Shown here: positions 20,096 to 28,321 of the stretch, in pieces
How positions within the stretch are numbered: position 1 is the stretch's first letter
Layout: each line of letters starts with the position of its first letter
NCBI GenBank assembly: GCA_002778785.1
Contig: PEZS01000011.1
Coordinates: 352,868-416,867, forward strand
From: Bdellovibrionales bacterium CG10_big_fil_rev_8_21_14_0_10_45_34
Lineage (GTDB): Bacteria; Bdellovibrionota; Bdellovibrionia; Bdellovibrionales; 1-14-0-10-45-34
Reading direction: 5' to 3'
DNA: 64,000 nucleotides
Position numbers and translations under genes: made by a program
The notes under the pieces: model-generated
What the model saw: the letters and a program-made list of their open reading frames with translations, nothing else
The model's database searches: none
What the model was told of the DNA's origin: nothing

Positions 20096-21037
20096 TTACA
20101 AACCTTGTATCTGTTGAATTGTAATTCCAGCAGCCAATATTTCTCTCTTTAAATCATTTTTCCAATAGCCGTATTGATCAAAACCAACGTACACAACGCC
20201 ACTAATATCATTAGGAGTTTCAATGTCTCCTTTAACTAAAGCAGTAACTCTTTGTCGTCCTAACTTTGCCATTAGATAACCATGTTCAAGAACGACATTT
20301 TGCCTAGCTCTGTACCTATAACTCATTTTAGATTGATCATAATTATATATTGAGCCAACGTCACAAGGAGTGTATAGAACTACTGCAAATCCAACATTTG
20401 TGTAAGTTTCAATTTTTTCAATAATTGTTTTTCCTAAATTTGCCTGTTCATGAAGAATAATTGGAATAAGGCCTAGTTCAGTAATGTATGAAGCAACTTG
20501 GTATTTTGTATCATCATCTCTCCCATGAACAATAAAAACATGATTGTTATTAAGGGAGTCAATGATATTTGCTGGTAGATTACTTCTACCAGTTTCACGC
20601 TCCCTTATTGTCTTAGCTGCTTCAACTTGATCTTTTGAATAAAATCCTTTTTCGGATAGAGTCTTGAGTAGGTTATCATCTTTGATTGACCAATGAGTTC
20701 TGTTTCTTTCAAATAGTGGTATATCAAAAACTTTCTCTAGTTTTTCAAGTGATCCAGCAGGAAGCGGAGGTAAGATGGTATCAAACTTATATTCAATAAG
20801 AATATGATCACTCCTAACTTTTAAATTAGTGATGTATCCAACTCTCGAATCATGTTTGTCACCTTCAATTGCAAACAAAGTCGGGAAAGATTTTAGTTTA
20901 TTCAAGGTTTCAATATTTAATTCAGCAAACTGATCTCTTATATAACTCTCAGTGTGTTCTAAATATCTTTTCTTATCGCATTGGTAAGGATCAAGATTCC
21001 ATGAATCAGGGTTATAGCTAATCATTAAGTTGAACAT
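20096..21037 (-). CDS. TIR-like (PF10137-type) nucleotide-binding effector protein
   Basis: The N-terminal half (1-155) has no named function but begins FNLMISYNPDSWNLDPY, which I recall from other TIR-like proteins. The C-terminal half has the TIR-like signature: VFIVHGRDDDTKYQVASYI, then LIPIILHEQANLGKTIIEKI, VGFAVVLYTPCDVG, RARQNVVLEHGYLMAKLG and TPNDISGVVYVGFD. These domains occur as NADases or effectors in bacterial defence systems. The gene leads an operon with an XRE regulator and the integrase, so its expression is tied to the element's transfer control. The start ATG lies 35 bp from a perfect palindrome. Confidence 0.72.
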   Translation of the reverse strand: MFNLMISYNPDSWNLDPYQCDKKRYLEHTESYIRDQFAELNIETLNKLKSFPTLFAIEGDKHDSRVGYITNLKVRSDHILIEYKFDTILPPLPAGSLEKLEKVFDIPLFERNRTHWSIKDDNLLKTLSEKGFYSKDQVEAAKTIRERETGRSNLPANIIDSLNNNHVFIVHGRDDDTKYQVASYITELGLIPIILHEQANLGKTIIEKIETYTNVGFAVVLYTPCDVGSIYNYDQSKMSYRYRARQNVVLEHGYLMAKLGRQRVTALVKGDIETPNDISGVVYVGFDQYGYWKNDLKREILAAGITIQQIQGL

Positions 21038-21071
21038 TGTATTTCCTTGTAACTTATCCTATATAAAACAA

Positions 21072-21097
21072 GACTAGCGTGATATATCACGCTAGTC
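21072..21097. promoter_or_regulatory. perfect 26-bp palindrome (candidate operator)
   Basis: GACTAGCGTGATA is followed directly by its exact reverse complement. It lies 35 bp upstream of the TIR-XRE-recombinase operon and has no T-run on the operon strand. It fits an operator for a dimeric HTH protein, most simply the XRE protein of this operon. Confidence 0.6.
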
Positions 21098-21128
21098 AAG
21101 AAAGAAATACATTCGTGAGATCAGTTAC

Positions 21129-21290
21129 TTAACTTGCCGTGCTGGCCAAATGGGGAAAAATTAGCTGACAGAGCACTCTAAAACGCTGCTTTTCAGCCTC
21201 AATCTCCTGTGGGGTGTAGCGGACGACTATTTTAAATTCCTTCAGGTTGGTCTTCTTCTGCGAGCTTTTCTTTTTTTGATTTTTTGACAT
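21129..21290 (-). CDS. small basic hypothetical protein (53 aa)
   Basis: This short frame begins ATG at 21290 and encodes a Lys-rich N-terminus (MSKNQKKKSSQKK) and an amphipathic helical core (VVRYTPQEIEAEKQRF). It overlaps the end of the upstream gene by 59 bp in another frame. AGG lies 14 bases before the ATG, which is weak. The amino acid composition and the clean open frame argue for a real gene. It could be a DNA-binding or excision accessory factor, given its place between the transfer genes and the integrase operon, but there is no motif to prove it. Confidence 0.4.
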   Translation of the reverse strand: MSKNQKKKSSQKKTNLKEFKIVVRYTPQEIEAEKQRFRVLCQLIFPHLASTAS

Positions 21291-21597
21291 TTGTTCGTTT
21301 GTTCCTCATTTGGATTTTCTGAAGAGCATTGGCCAAAATATCGGCTGCATTATCAGAACTCTGAATTTTGGTTGCTAAATCTCGTAAGTATTCTTTTGAA
21401 TTAAAATGATCCTGAATGATTTGATCTTTTTTCTTTTCAAAAGATTCTTTTCTGAAACCTTCAACAATCCATGAAACGAGTCTTGATGGGTTTATTTTTA
21501 CAAAGTCACCGCTATCTTTTAACTCTTGTAACATTTCAGTTAATGCATCTTGTGCATTAGTATCCAGAAAAACTCTGAACTGGGTTTGCTTATTCAT
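21232..21597 (-). CDS. hypothetical protein, possible DNA-processing accessory
   Basis: This 121-residue, highly charged protein has a central LVSWIVEGFRKESF segment and a Lys-rich C-terminus (KRTNVKKSKKEKLAEE). The layout (N-terminal strand FRVFLD, then helices) loosely resembles ribbon-helix-helix or MobC-like relaxosome accessory proteins, but I cannot name a family. Its start overlaps the stop of the next lipoprotein gene as ATGA, so it belongs to the transfer operon. Its end overlaps the 53-residue gene. Confidence 0.5.
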   Translation of the reverse strand: MNKQTQFRVFLDTNAQDALTEMLQELKDSGDFVKINPSRLVSWIVEGFRKESFEKKKDQIIQDHFNSKEYLRDLATKIQSSDNAADILANALQKIQMRNKRTNVKKSKKEKLAEEDQPEGI

Positions 21598-22349
21598 TTA
21601 ACCTCTCTTGGGTATTCAAGAACAACGCTGGCCTTAAATTCAACCCTGTCTTGATTTGGAATCTGTCTGGAACCTGTCGGCCCACCTGATGAAAATGATC
21701 TTTGACCGTGGCCATCACATCTGCCGAAGCCTAAAAATCCAGTTTGAACATTTCCATTTATTGGTTCTGGTGAAACTATAAGGAATACTTCATCGCTTTC
21801 TGAGAGCATTTCATCTGACAATTTAAATCGTGAAATAACTTTTGCACCCTGATGGTCACTTATGATGCCAATGGGGTAAGTATTATTTCCAATTCTAAAT
21901 TTAACAGAGATGTTGATTGCATCTTGGTCAAAAAGGTATGGGCTTTTGAGATCATCAGATTGCTCTCGATATTTATGAGTACAAGTCCCGCGACGCTCAT
22001 CTTCAAAACATTCCATAAGCTTTGGAGTAAGACACATTCTACAAATCGGATCACGAATACATATTCTTTTTGTCCATCGAGATTGATAATTCCGATTAAT
22101 GATGTTTGTGAACTGAGGTGTATATCTTGTGCCCACAAGATATAGCTCGATAATGTTCCCTGCCTGTTGTTGTCCTAGCGATATCTGATTAGTTAAAACT
22201 TCTGATTCAAGTAGAACTTCTCTTCGGGGTGCATTTTCAATTTGAACATCGTTTTTTACTTCAGGTGGATTCTCTTCTTCCCAAAAGTTTCCGCAACCAA
22301 CAAGAGACAGCATGAACAACAATCCAAGACTAGATGTTAAGAATCTCAT
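21594..22349 (-). CDS. conjugation-associated lipoprotein
   Basis: A signal peptide ends in LSLVGCGN, a standard lipobox, with the lipidated Cys near residue 19. The mature domain is Cys-rich in the middle (ICIRDPICRMC, then CFEDERRGTC). Both ends of the gene overlap their neighbours as ATGA. In VirB systems a small lipoprotein (VirB7) stabilises VirB9. This protein is larger (about 251 aa) and is not a VirB7 by sequence, but an outer-membrane role in the transfer channel is plausible. I chose the ATG at 22349, not the frame extension at 22379. Confidence 0.6.
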   Translation of the reverse strand: MRFLTSSLGLLFMLSLVGCGNFWEEENPPEVKNDVQIENAPRREVLLESEVLTNQISLGQQQAGNIIELYLVGTRYTPQFTNIINRNYQSRWTKRICIRDPICRMCLTPKLMECFEDERRGTCTHKYREQSDDLKSPYLFDQDAINISVKFRIGNNTYPIGIISDHQGAKVISRFKLSDEMLSESDEVFLIVSPEPINGNVQTGFLGFGRCDGHGQRSFSSGGPTGSRQIPNQDRVEFKASVVLEYPREVK

Positions 22350-22795
22350 TTTTTTGCCTTTGGTGGATTTGGAACCCATTGAGGCTCTTCTGTAATAACC
22401 CAGACACGATGGCCCTCAATAAGTTTTTTTCCTTGCACTTGGGTATCAATCCACTGTGCTTCAACTTTTGGAACTGTAAGGCCCGGCCCAGATGAGCTTT
22501 GATAGCCTGAAGGAGTAGAGACATTAAATTTCTCTAAATTGAAAAGTGTTTCTCTTCTTACTCGATCGTCTCGCTTATCCATGCCCTTATGTAAAAAGTA
22601 GCTAGCGATACCTCCGATGGCACCACCGATTAGCGCGCCTTGAAGTGCGGCTTGGCCTTTATTGCGATCTGCTAGCGAAGATGCTCCTATTGCTCCTGTC
22701 GCTGCACCTGTTCCTGCTCCAACAATTAATGATTCTCTCATTGTCGAACAACCCACCATCGAGACCATTAGCATGGTCAAAACTAAAATATTCAT
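22346..22795 (-). CDS. glycine-zipper lipoprotein
   Basis: The ATG at 22795 follows AAGGAG by 7 bases. The signal sequence MNILVLTMLMVSMVGC ends in a lipobox. It is followed by a glycine zipper (GAGTGAATGAIGA and GALIGGAIGGIASY) that can insert in a membrane. The C-terminal half contains VEAQWIDTQVQGKKLIEGH. Glycine-zipper lipoproteins are found in outer-membrane parts of conjugation systems. It overlaps the next lipoprotein gene by 4 bp. Confidence 0.6.
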   Translation of the reverse strand: MNILVLTMLMVSMVGCSTMRESLIVGAGTGAATGAIGASSLADRNKGQAALQGALIGGAIGGIASYFLHKGMDKRDDRVRRETLFNLEKFNVSTPSGYQSSSGPGLTVPKVEAQWIDTQVQGKKLIEGHRVWVITEEPQWVPNPPKAKK

Positions 22796-22869
22796 CAAAA
22801 TTCTCCTTAATATCAAAATCCCTTGATTGAACTTAAAAACCTAACTTGTGATGTAGTCATAACAATTAG

Positions 22870-23679
22870 TTAGAAGGTTTTTGCTACCAATGCATTGGTA
22901 GCTTGTTGGTAGTCATAATCATGGAAATTTAGTGTAAATGTTTTGCCACTGATATTTTTAAAAGTGGCTGAACTACTGTGTTTAAAAAATTCTTTCACCA
23001 AACAAAAATATATTTTTTGTGTGTATCTTTGTGCCAATTCAGTTTCAATTCTCATTAGTCCTTTAAGAATTGTGGGGTTATCACAAACGTAAAGAACGAC
23101 ATCGACATTTTCCTCCAAATGGTAATTCAATAAATATTCAGACCATCGACCTGAGTCTTTGTGTGATCGCTCATATTCAACAGCAACTTTGAATTCTTGA
23201 TTTTCGATCAAAAGTGAAAGAAAAATATCACTATTCAATCTTTTGAATGGATCAAATTGTTCACTTAAATCACCATGATCAATTCCTTGAATTTCATTTT
23301 CAAGCTTAAGTGAGTTTAAACTTCTAGATTTAATTAGCTTGAAATAAATCTTCGCCACACATAAATCATGGACTGGATTGGAGCACTTAAGTTCTTTTCT
23401 AATAATCTTCCCTGATAAATAGTCTTCGACTTCCAGCAAGCCATTTTCTGTAATGTTATATAAAGGCTTTAATGCCATTCCATTAAAATGGGCACGTTTA
23501 TCAATGTAATGACCATTTACTAAACGCTGGATTCTTTTGACGACAGTGGATTTGTGCAAATTTTTGAAGTGATTATCCATCAGCAGATCAAGATCAAGAC
23601 CTTTAGTGTAAAATAAATCCCTAAGTAAAACACGGTCTCGCTTACTTAAAACGACTTTCCAGCTTTTCTTTTTTTTCAA
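22870..23679 (-). CDS. replication-relaxation family-like protein
   Basis: The N-terminus has a winged-helix pattern (SKRDRVLLRDLFYTKGLDLD, then STVVKRIQRLVNGHYIDKR). The C-terminal half has acidic and aromatic residues, with VAVEYERSHKDSGRWSEYL and VDVVLYVCDNP. This pattern matches the Replic_Relax proteins found in conjugative elements, which have a proposed nuclease-like fold. No classical relaxase is present in the element, so this is the best candidate for processing DNA at oriT. That role is inferred. The start is a TTG with weak spacing. It lies between the coupling ATPase and the lipoproteins. Confidence 0.5.
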   Translation of the reverse strand: MKKKKSWKVVLSKRDRVLLRDLFYTKGLDLDLLMDNHFKNLHKSTVVKRIQRLVNGHYIDKRAHFNGMALKPLYNITENGLLEVEDYLSGKIIRKELKCSNPVHDLCVAKIYFKLIKSRSLNSLKLENEIQGIDHGDLSEQFDPFKRLNSDIFLSLLIENQEFKVAVEYERSHKDSGRWSEYLLNYHLEENVDVVLYVCDNPTILKGLMRIETELAQRYTQKIYFCLVKEFFKHSSSATFKNISGKTFTLNFHDYDYQQATNALVAKTF

Positions 23680-23687
23680 AAGATGGA

Positions 23688-25142
23688 TTAATTCCCGTCA
23701 GGGATTTGTGTTTTCTTTCCTAGGACTTCGCCCTCAGAAATATCCATCATTGGTCGAAAGCAGGGATAATTTGAACTGAACTTTTCTTGTAAGATTTCAA
23801 TTTCACTTTTGAGTTCTTCATCTTCAAGGAATGGAGCTTGTATTTCTAAAAACTCATTTCCTGAAGCCCATACTGCGCGGCCCTTAATATCTGGCAACTC
23901 AAATGCTCTTTTGTTGCCTAGAACTGTCACAGAGTTAGTCATCGTGTTCATTCTGAAACAAACTCGTCCACCGATATTTTCTTGAACTTTAGTGTCAATT
24001 GTTTCTTTTGATACCTTTTGAGTAGCAAAAATAAGATGAATTCCTGCGGCCCGTGCCAGTTTGGCCAGCTCATCTGTATATTCCCTTGCGGTATTAATCA
24101 GATGGGCCTTAGTCGCATTGGCCTTTACTTTTGAATAGAGAACAGAAGCCTCATCAATTCCAACAACAATTTTGTCCATTTTGTCCCTTGCTGGAATAAT
24201 TTCTTTATTTCCTGTCTTTTCCAAATACTCAAAACGTCGATCCATTTCATCTTTTACTTTCTTTAGCATTTGACAGGCCTCGGCTTCCGTCTTGGCGATT
24301 CTCACATTTGGCAATTCTCCAAACTCTTTCATCTCAACACCTCGCTTTAAATCTAAGAGATAAAGCTGTAGCCTTGGCGTAGATTTTAAAAGACTCACAA
24401 GTGTTTGCTTAAAAAAGACACTCTTTCCACCGCCAGTGGTTCCAGCTATAAGCAGATGTGGAAGTGATTCAAGAGTCCTCGTGACAACTCCTTTCATTGA
24501 TTCACCAATAATAAAAGAATGAGGCTTCACTAGTTGTGCTTCTACATCATGGTACTTAACAAGCTTTGGAAGTTTTCTCTTTGTTAGGTACAAAATGATA
24601 ATTTGCGGATTACTGCCGTTAGCTATTGAATCAATCTCTTCAGCAAATGAAGCCTCAATATCACTTTTTCTCTGCTGGTATTTATCAATCCCAATTCCAA
24701 CCGATTTTATAACTAACGTAGTCTTAAACTCATCGACATTGTTGACTGATACGACTCTAAAAAAAGCGCCTTCTGCACCATTTAATCCAATTCTGTTCAA
24801 TTTTTTCTGAAACTCTTGCATCAGCTTAAATTCACGCAGGCCAACCAAAATGGAGGTGAACAACAAAATCGCGAATAGAAAAGCAAAGAAGAAAACCTCC
24901 CACGGAATTTTGTAAAGGACATTTACTAGAAATTTAGGAAGCTCATTCTGTATTCCTAAATGTGTCGCCCATAAAAATCTGTGGTTAAAAGTTGTTGCGC
25001 CAATTATCAGAGTTGTAGAGAGCATTAAAAGATAATATTCCTTCTTGTTCCTCCACATTTTTTTTAGTCCAAGCCAAACGCATTGAGATAAAGATTCAAT
25101 AATTTTAAGAAACTTATTCTCCTCTGTTTTTGATTTACTCAT
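23688..25142 (-). CDS. FtsK/SpoIIIE-type DNA translocase, conjugative coupling protein
   Basis: Two N-terminal membrane helices (near 25-50 and 85-105) precede an ATPase domain. Walker A is HLLIAGTTGGGKSVFFKQ, Walker B is IVVGIDEASVLYSKV, and later motifs include HLIFATQKVSKETIDTKV. This is the FtsK-like coupling ATPase that brings DNA to the secretion channel. It takes the place of a VirD4/TraG protein, which is not present. The ATG at 25142 overlaps the end of the VirB10 gene. The 484-residue size is normal for element-borne TcpA-like proteins. Confidence 0.82.
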   Translation of the reverse strand: MSKSKTEENKFLKIIESLSQCVWLGLKKMWRNKKEYYLLMLSTTLIIGATTFNHRFLWATHLGIQNELPKFLVNVLYKIPWEVFFFAFLFAILLFTSILVGLREFKLMQEFQKKLNRIGLNGAEGAFFRVVSVNNVDEFKTTLVIKSVGIGIDKYQQRKSDIEASFAEEIDSIANGSNPQIIILYLTKRKLPKLVKYHDVEAQLVKPHSFIIGESMKGVVTRTLESLPHLLIAGTTGGGKSVFFKQTLVSLLKSTPRLQLYLLDLKRGVEMKEFGELPNVRIAKTEAEACQMLKKVKDEMDRRFEYLEKTGNKEIIPARDKMDKIVVGIDEASVLYSKVKANATKAHLINTAREYTDELAKLARAAGIHLIFATQKVSKETIDTKVQENIGGRVCFRMNTMTNSVTVLGNKRAFELPDIKGRAVWASGNEFLEIQAPFLEDEELKSEIEILQEKFSSNYPCFRPMMDISEGEVLGKKTQIPDGN

Positions 25143-26070
25143 TTTCACCGCCAAATGCCGAAGTTAAACTGATAATAATGTCAGTACCAGCTTCAAGCGT
25201 AATGTAAGGAGGAGTCTGGGCCATGGCCTCTGCGTGTCTGGCGGCTTCCATCTCTGAAACTTTAGATACACCCTGAAATACAGCATTTTTCATTGTTGGC
25301 TTGGGGGTTGTTGCACCGAAATCGCCATGGGCCGTCTTATCTGTTAAAACATCTGTCATACTAGATACCATTGTTAGTCCTAATGTTCCGGCAATTCTAA
25401 TCCCAGTTTCCGAGTGAACATCTCCAATAATGCCATTTGAATAGTCAGAACTATCTAGCGCCATGGCCATTATTTGTTTTTCTTCACCCGTTGGGCTAAT
25501 TGCTTTATCAAAACTCAGATAAATCCTTTCGCCTTTACCTGAAAAATGGGCTTTTCCAATAAGCATGGAATTCTTTTCAATAAATTGTTCTCCTTTAAAG
25601 TTTGCACCATAAGGCAAAAGAACTTTAACTTGCGAGGTTAAATCTCGTGAGTCGATTGCGGACAAGAGCTTGCCAATGATATTTGATCCATTGGGAAGTG
25701 CTTTTTTCAATGACTTATCATCACTTCTAACAAGAACTTGTTTTGCTCTGTATTCCAGCTTCTTTTGCTGAAATTCACCCGACATATTATTAGATTTTTT
25801 TGTGTCAGGTGGTACTTCATTTTGAATTGGAATCATTTCAATTTCAGTGCTGGTCAATTGAGGCTGTTGTTCATCGCCGTCAATTAGACTCTTATCTGTC
25901 TTTTGTGATGTACCTGCTGGTGGTGAATCAAAGACAATGGCAAAAATTGTATAGGTTAGCCCCAGAATGAAGGCTAAAATACTTCCAATTTTTTTTATAT
26001 TAAATCTTCTTTTCCCACCATCTAGAGTAAAAGCGAACCTCTCAAACCATCCAGATTTTTCATTGGCTAT
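25135..26070 (-). CDS. virB10: VirB10/TrbI-like type IV secretion protein with AUA start
   Basis: The C-terminal half has the TrbI-type beta-barrel pattern, with IKGTLGL-like (IRIAGTLGLTMVSSMTD) and YITLEAGTDIIISL at the end. The first ATG/GTG/TTG in frame is a TTG at 25857, but starting there loses the membrane anchor. The frame is open back to 26070 and encodes a clear helix (IGSILAFILGLTYTIFAIVF) that all VirB10 proteins need. GGAG lies 8 bases before an ATA codon, which overlaps the virB9 stop as ATAG. I infer an AUA start. A TTG start, a sequencing error, or a mutated ATG would be alternatives. Confidence 0.72.
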   Translation of the reverse strand: MANEKSGWFERFAFTLDGGKRRFNIKKIGSILAFILGLTYTIFAIVFDSPPAGTSQKTDKSLIDGDEQQPQLTSTEIEMIPIQNEVPPDTKKSNNMSGEFQQKKLEYRAKQVLVRSDDKSLKKALPNGSNIIGKLLSAIDSRDLTSQVKVLLPYGANFKGEQFIEKNSMLIGKAHFSGKGERIYLSFDKAISPTGEEKQIMAMALDSSDYSNGIIGDVHSETGIRIAGTLGLTMVSSMTDVLTDKTAHGDFGATTPKPTMKNAVFQGVSKVSEMEAARHAEAMAQTPPYITLEAGTDIIISLTSAFGGENE

Positions 26071-26789
26071 AAAAATTTCTCCTCAATGATGTGTTTTGCT
26101 TCCAAGCCTTGATACTTAACATTCAGAGTAAAGCTTTTTTTAGATGGAAGTTTTAATAGAAGGCGAATAGTTGCCATATAATTTCCTTCTTTTTGATCAA
26201 TTATCACTTTACTCTCACCATAAGTTTTATTCCCATGAGTCGTCATAAATTTGAAATCATTTACATTTATGATTTCTTTTTTTAAATGTTCAACTCTTAG
26301 GTCAAGGATATAAAGCTTTAGTGAATCATGAAATTGGATATTCTCTGATGTCACAATTAGCTTACCTCCAATTACCTTTTTTAAACTAAACTTTTCTTTC
26401 GGCCTTTGTTTAGGTTCTTGCCTTTGCATGATGGGAGATGGCTTCCAGCCACGCTTCACAATGACTAAGTCATCATAGTGAGCATCACTATCTACATTTA
26501 GAATCAAACCATAGGTGTTGTATTCACCGTACACAAACAAGTTCGTTTTTGCCGTTCCTAGAGGTTGAATGGTGACATCATTATCAATGAATTCAACATT
26601 GAAATAATTTTGATTTCCAATGACAACTTTCTTGGGCTTTTCCAAAAAACGCAATACAGTAGATTGGCCCATCTTAAGGTTAATATGGCCCATTTCGTTA
26701 GAACTCATGTACAGATCACGAACCTTTGCATGGGAGATACTCACAGCAAAAAAAGTAAAAATCACAATCAATATATTATTTATTCTCAT
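26067..26789 (-). CDS. virB9: VirB9/TrbG-like type IV secretion protein
   Basis: A signal peptide (NILIVIFTFFAVSISHA) is followed by an N-terminal beta domain with VLRFLEKPKKVVIGNQNYF and LFVYGEYNTYGLILNV. The C-terminal domain ends in beta strands (IRLLLKLPSKKSFTLNVK). This is the outer-membrane or periplasmic core component of the VirB channel. The ATG at 26789 follows GGAG; a TTG at 26795 is possible. It lies between VirB8 and VirB10 in the usual order. Confidence 0.8.
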   Translation of the reverse strand: MRINNILIVIFTFFAVSISHAKVRDLYMSSNEMGHINLKMGQSTVLRFLEKPKKVVIGNQNYFNVEFIDNDVTIQPLGTAKTNLFVYGEYNTYGLILNVDSDAHYDDLVIVKRGWKPSPIMQRQEPKQRPKEKFSLKKVIGGKLIVTSENIQFHDSLKLYILDLRVEHLKKEIINVNDFKFMTTHGNKTYGESKVIIDQKEGNYMATIRLLLKLPSKKSFTLNVKYQGLEAKHIIEEKFL

Positions 26790-27363
26790 GCTCAATAACT
26801 CCGTTGACTAAGATTCCATAAGGGTTCCATTTTGAAGCTTTATCTTTGATTAATTGAAAACTTGCTTCTGTTGGTACGATCAAAGGAATGCCATTGAATC
26901 TGACAATTTTATCAAACTTTGCAAGTGCTTCCTTATCATTTACGATGACTTCAATGTTTGCGACATACTGGTCAATTTTTGACAATTGTGACTCAGATTT
27001 GTCTTTCTTGATTTCACCTTCAAGGGCCTGAAGATATCCATCCGTTGAAAGAGGAGCAATATTCCGTAAAGTTCCACCGAGGTCATCTTTTCTAATTTGA
27101 TATCTAAGATTGATGAACTCTTTCAAAAAGACTTTAACATCTTCTTGGTTTGGGCCTGCGCTCAAATGCCTTCCAACGACATAGGACTTACTCTGACCAG
27201 TCTCTTGAATCACAATTGGATCAGGATTTAGGATAACAAAAATGAGAATGACCATCAGTAGAGTTACAAATCCTAAAAACATCGTTGCGATCTGATAGAG
27301 TTTCAGCTCTTTGTTAATTCCAAGCCACTGATTGATTGGTGTAAAGATTTTATTTTTTATCAT
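26776..27363 (-). CDS. virB8: VirB8/TrbF-like type IV secretion protein
   Basis: This inner-membrane protein has one N-terminal helix (IATMFLGFVTLLMVILIFVIL) and a periplasmic domain of about 140 residues. Its size and position between VirB6 and VirB9 identify it as the VirB8/TraE/TrbF type, the assembly factor of the channel. The start ATG at 27363 overlaps the VirB6 end by 14 bp. An upstream extension to 27411 reads through the VirB6 gene and is not needed. Confidence 0.75.
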   Translation of the reverse strand: MIKNKIFTPINQWLGINKELKLYQIATMFLGFVTLLMVILIFVILNPDPIVIQETGQSKSYVVGRHLSAGPNQEDVKVFLKEFINLRYQIRKDDLGGTLRNIAPLSTDGYLQALEGEIKKDKSESQLSKIDQYVANIEVIVNDKEALAKFDKIVRFNGIPLIVPTEASFQLIKDKASKWNPYGILVNGVIEHENK

Positions 27364-28321
27364 TATTTCTTCCTTTGTTGAAATTTGGACGTAGTACATT
27401 TGGTGGATCAATATGGCGCTCAGGTTTTCGCCAATTTTGTATCCTATTATCTATTCTTTCCTTGGCCATCTGAAGATTTTGTCCAATAGGACGACTAATT
27501 TTCCCAAATGATGATTTCAAACCATTTGATCCCTGACTCATTAAATTCTTGCCGTTTTTAACCGCCATACTTTTAATGAAAGCACCTGTTGCCGCAGTTG
27601 GAACTGCTGCTAACGCCGAAGCCGCTCCTGACATTCCATCATTTATGAGTGACTTCGTTGCAAATGGAATAAAGAGCATAGAGACACCAATACAAAGATT
27701 AATAAGGATTGATGTCAAAAAGTTATCCCAATTCCCGACTTGTGGAGCGGTTGCCAGTTTTAAAAGCATTATCGCTAGAATTGACCATAGCACTTTCCAA
27801 ACCATGACATTGATCAATCCTTTATAAAGATTTGATGTCACAAAGGAGGTTGATCTTGAGATGTACATTAGAATCATCAGCGGCGAGCAGACATACAATA
27901 CTGACCATACATAATGAATAAGTACATTAGCGACGAAGACTCCAAGGTAGGCAACGATATAAGAAACCAGACTTAAAATAAAAATGATGGCCTCGCGAAA
28001 CTTAAGCCAACTAACGCTATTATCTTCATAGTTCTTGCCGAGTTCACCCATCAAATCCCATAGGCTTTTGACCCCATTGATTTTATCTGTAATCCCATCA
28101 CCAACCATGGCAATGAGATTCATCGTCTCATTGAAAAAGAAGAGTAGGATCATTGAAATCACTGCTCTTCTAATGATATCTCCTGCATTCGGATTTCCTT
28201 CCGGCATTTTGAAAAACTCAAAGACGATTAACAGAACACAAAATGGAACTATTAATATCCAGTAGATTTGCAAAATCTGAGCGTGAAGCTCCCTACATAC
28301 CTCTGGTAAATACTCAAACAT
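27350..28321 (-). CDS. virB6: VirB6/TrbL-like polytopic membrane protein
   Basis: Several hydrophobic helices (near 20-40, 50-75, 110-150, 170-200, 205-225) form the core. The hydrophilic C-terminal tail (about 85 residues) is rich in Asn, Arg and Lys and ends NFNKGRNNDKK. This is the inner-membrane channel protein VirB6/TrbL. The single Trp in the third region (NWDNFLTSI) fits the family. Its start overlaps the VirB5 stop by one base. Confidence 0.75.
   Translation of the reverse strand: MFEYLPEVCRELHAQILQIYWILIVPFCVLLIVFEFFKMPEGNPNAGDIIRRAVISMILLFFFNETMNLIAMVGDGITDKINGVKSLWDLMGELGKNYEDNSVSWLKFREAIIFILSLVSYIVAYLGVFVANVLIHYVWSVLYVCSPLMILMYISRSTSFVTSNLYKGLINVMVWKVLWSILAIMLLKLATAPQVGNWDNFLTSILINLCIGVSMLFIPFATKSLINDGMSGAASALAAVPTAATGAFIKSMAVKNGKNLMSQGSNGLKSSFGKISRPIGQNLQMAKERIDNRIQNWRKPERHIDPPNVLRPNFNKGRNNDKK

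Noticed and set aside
20094..20096. HigBA-type toxin-antitoxin pair formed by the XRE gene and its neighbour
   Set aside because: The neighbour is a TIR-like protein of 313 residues, not a RelE/HigB toxin.
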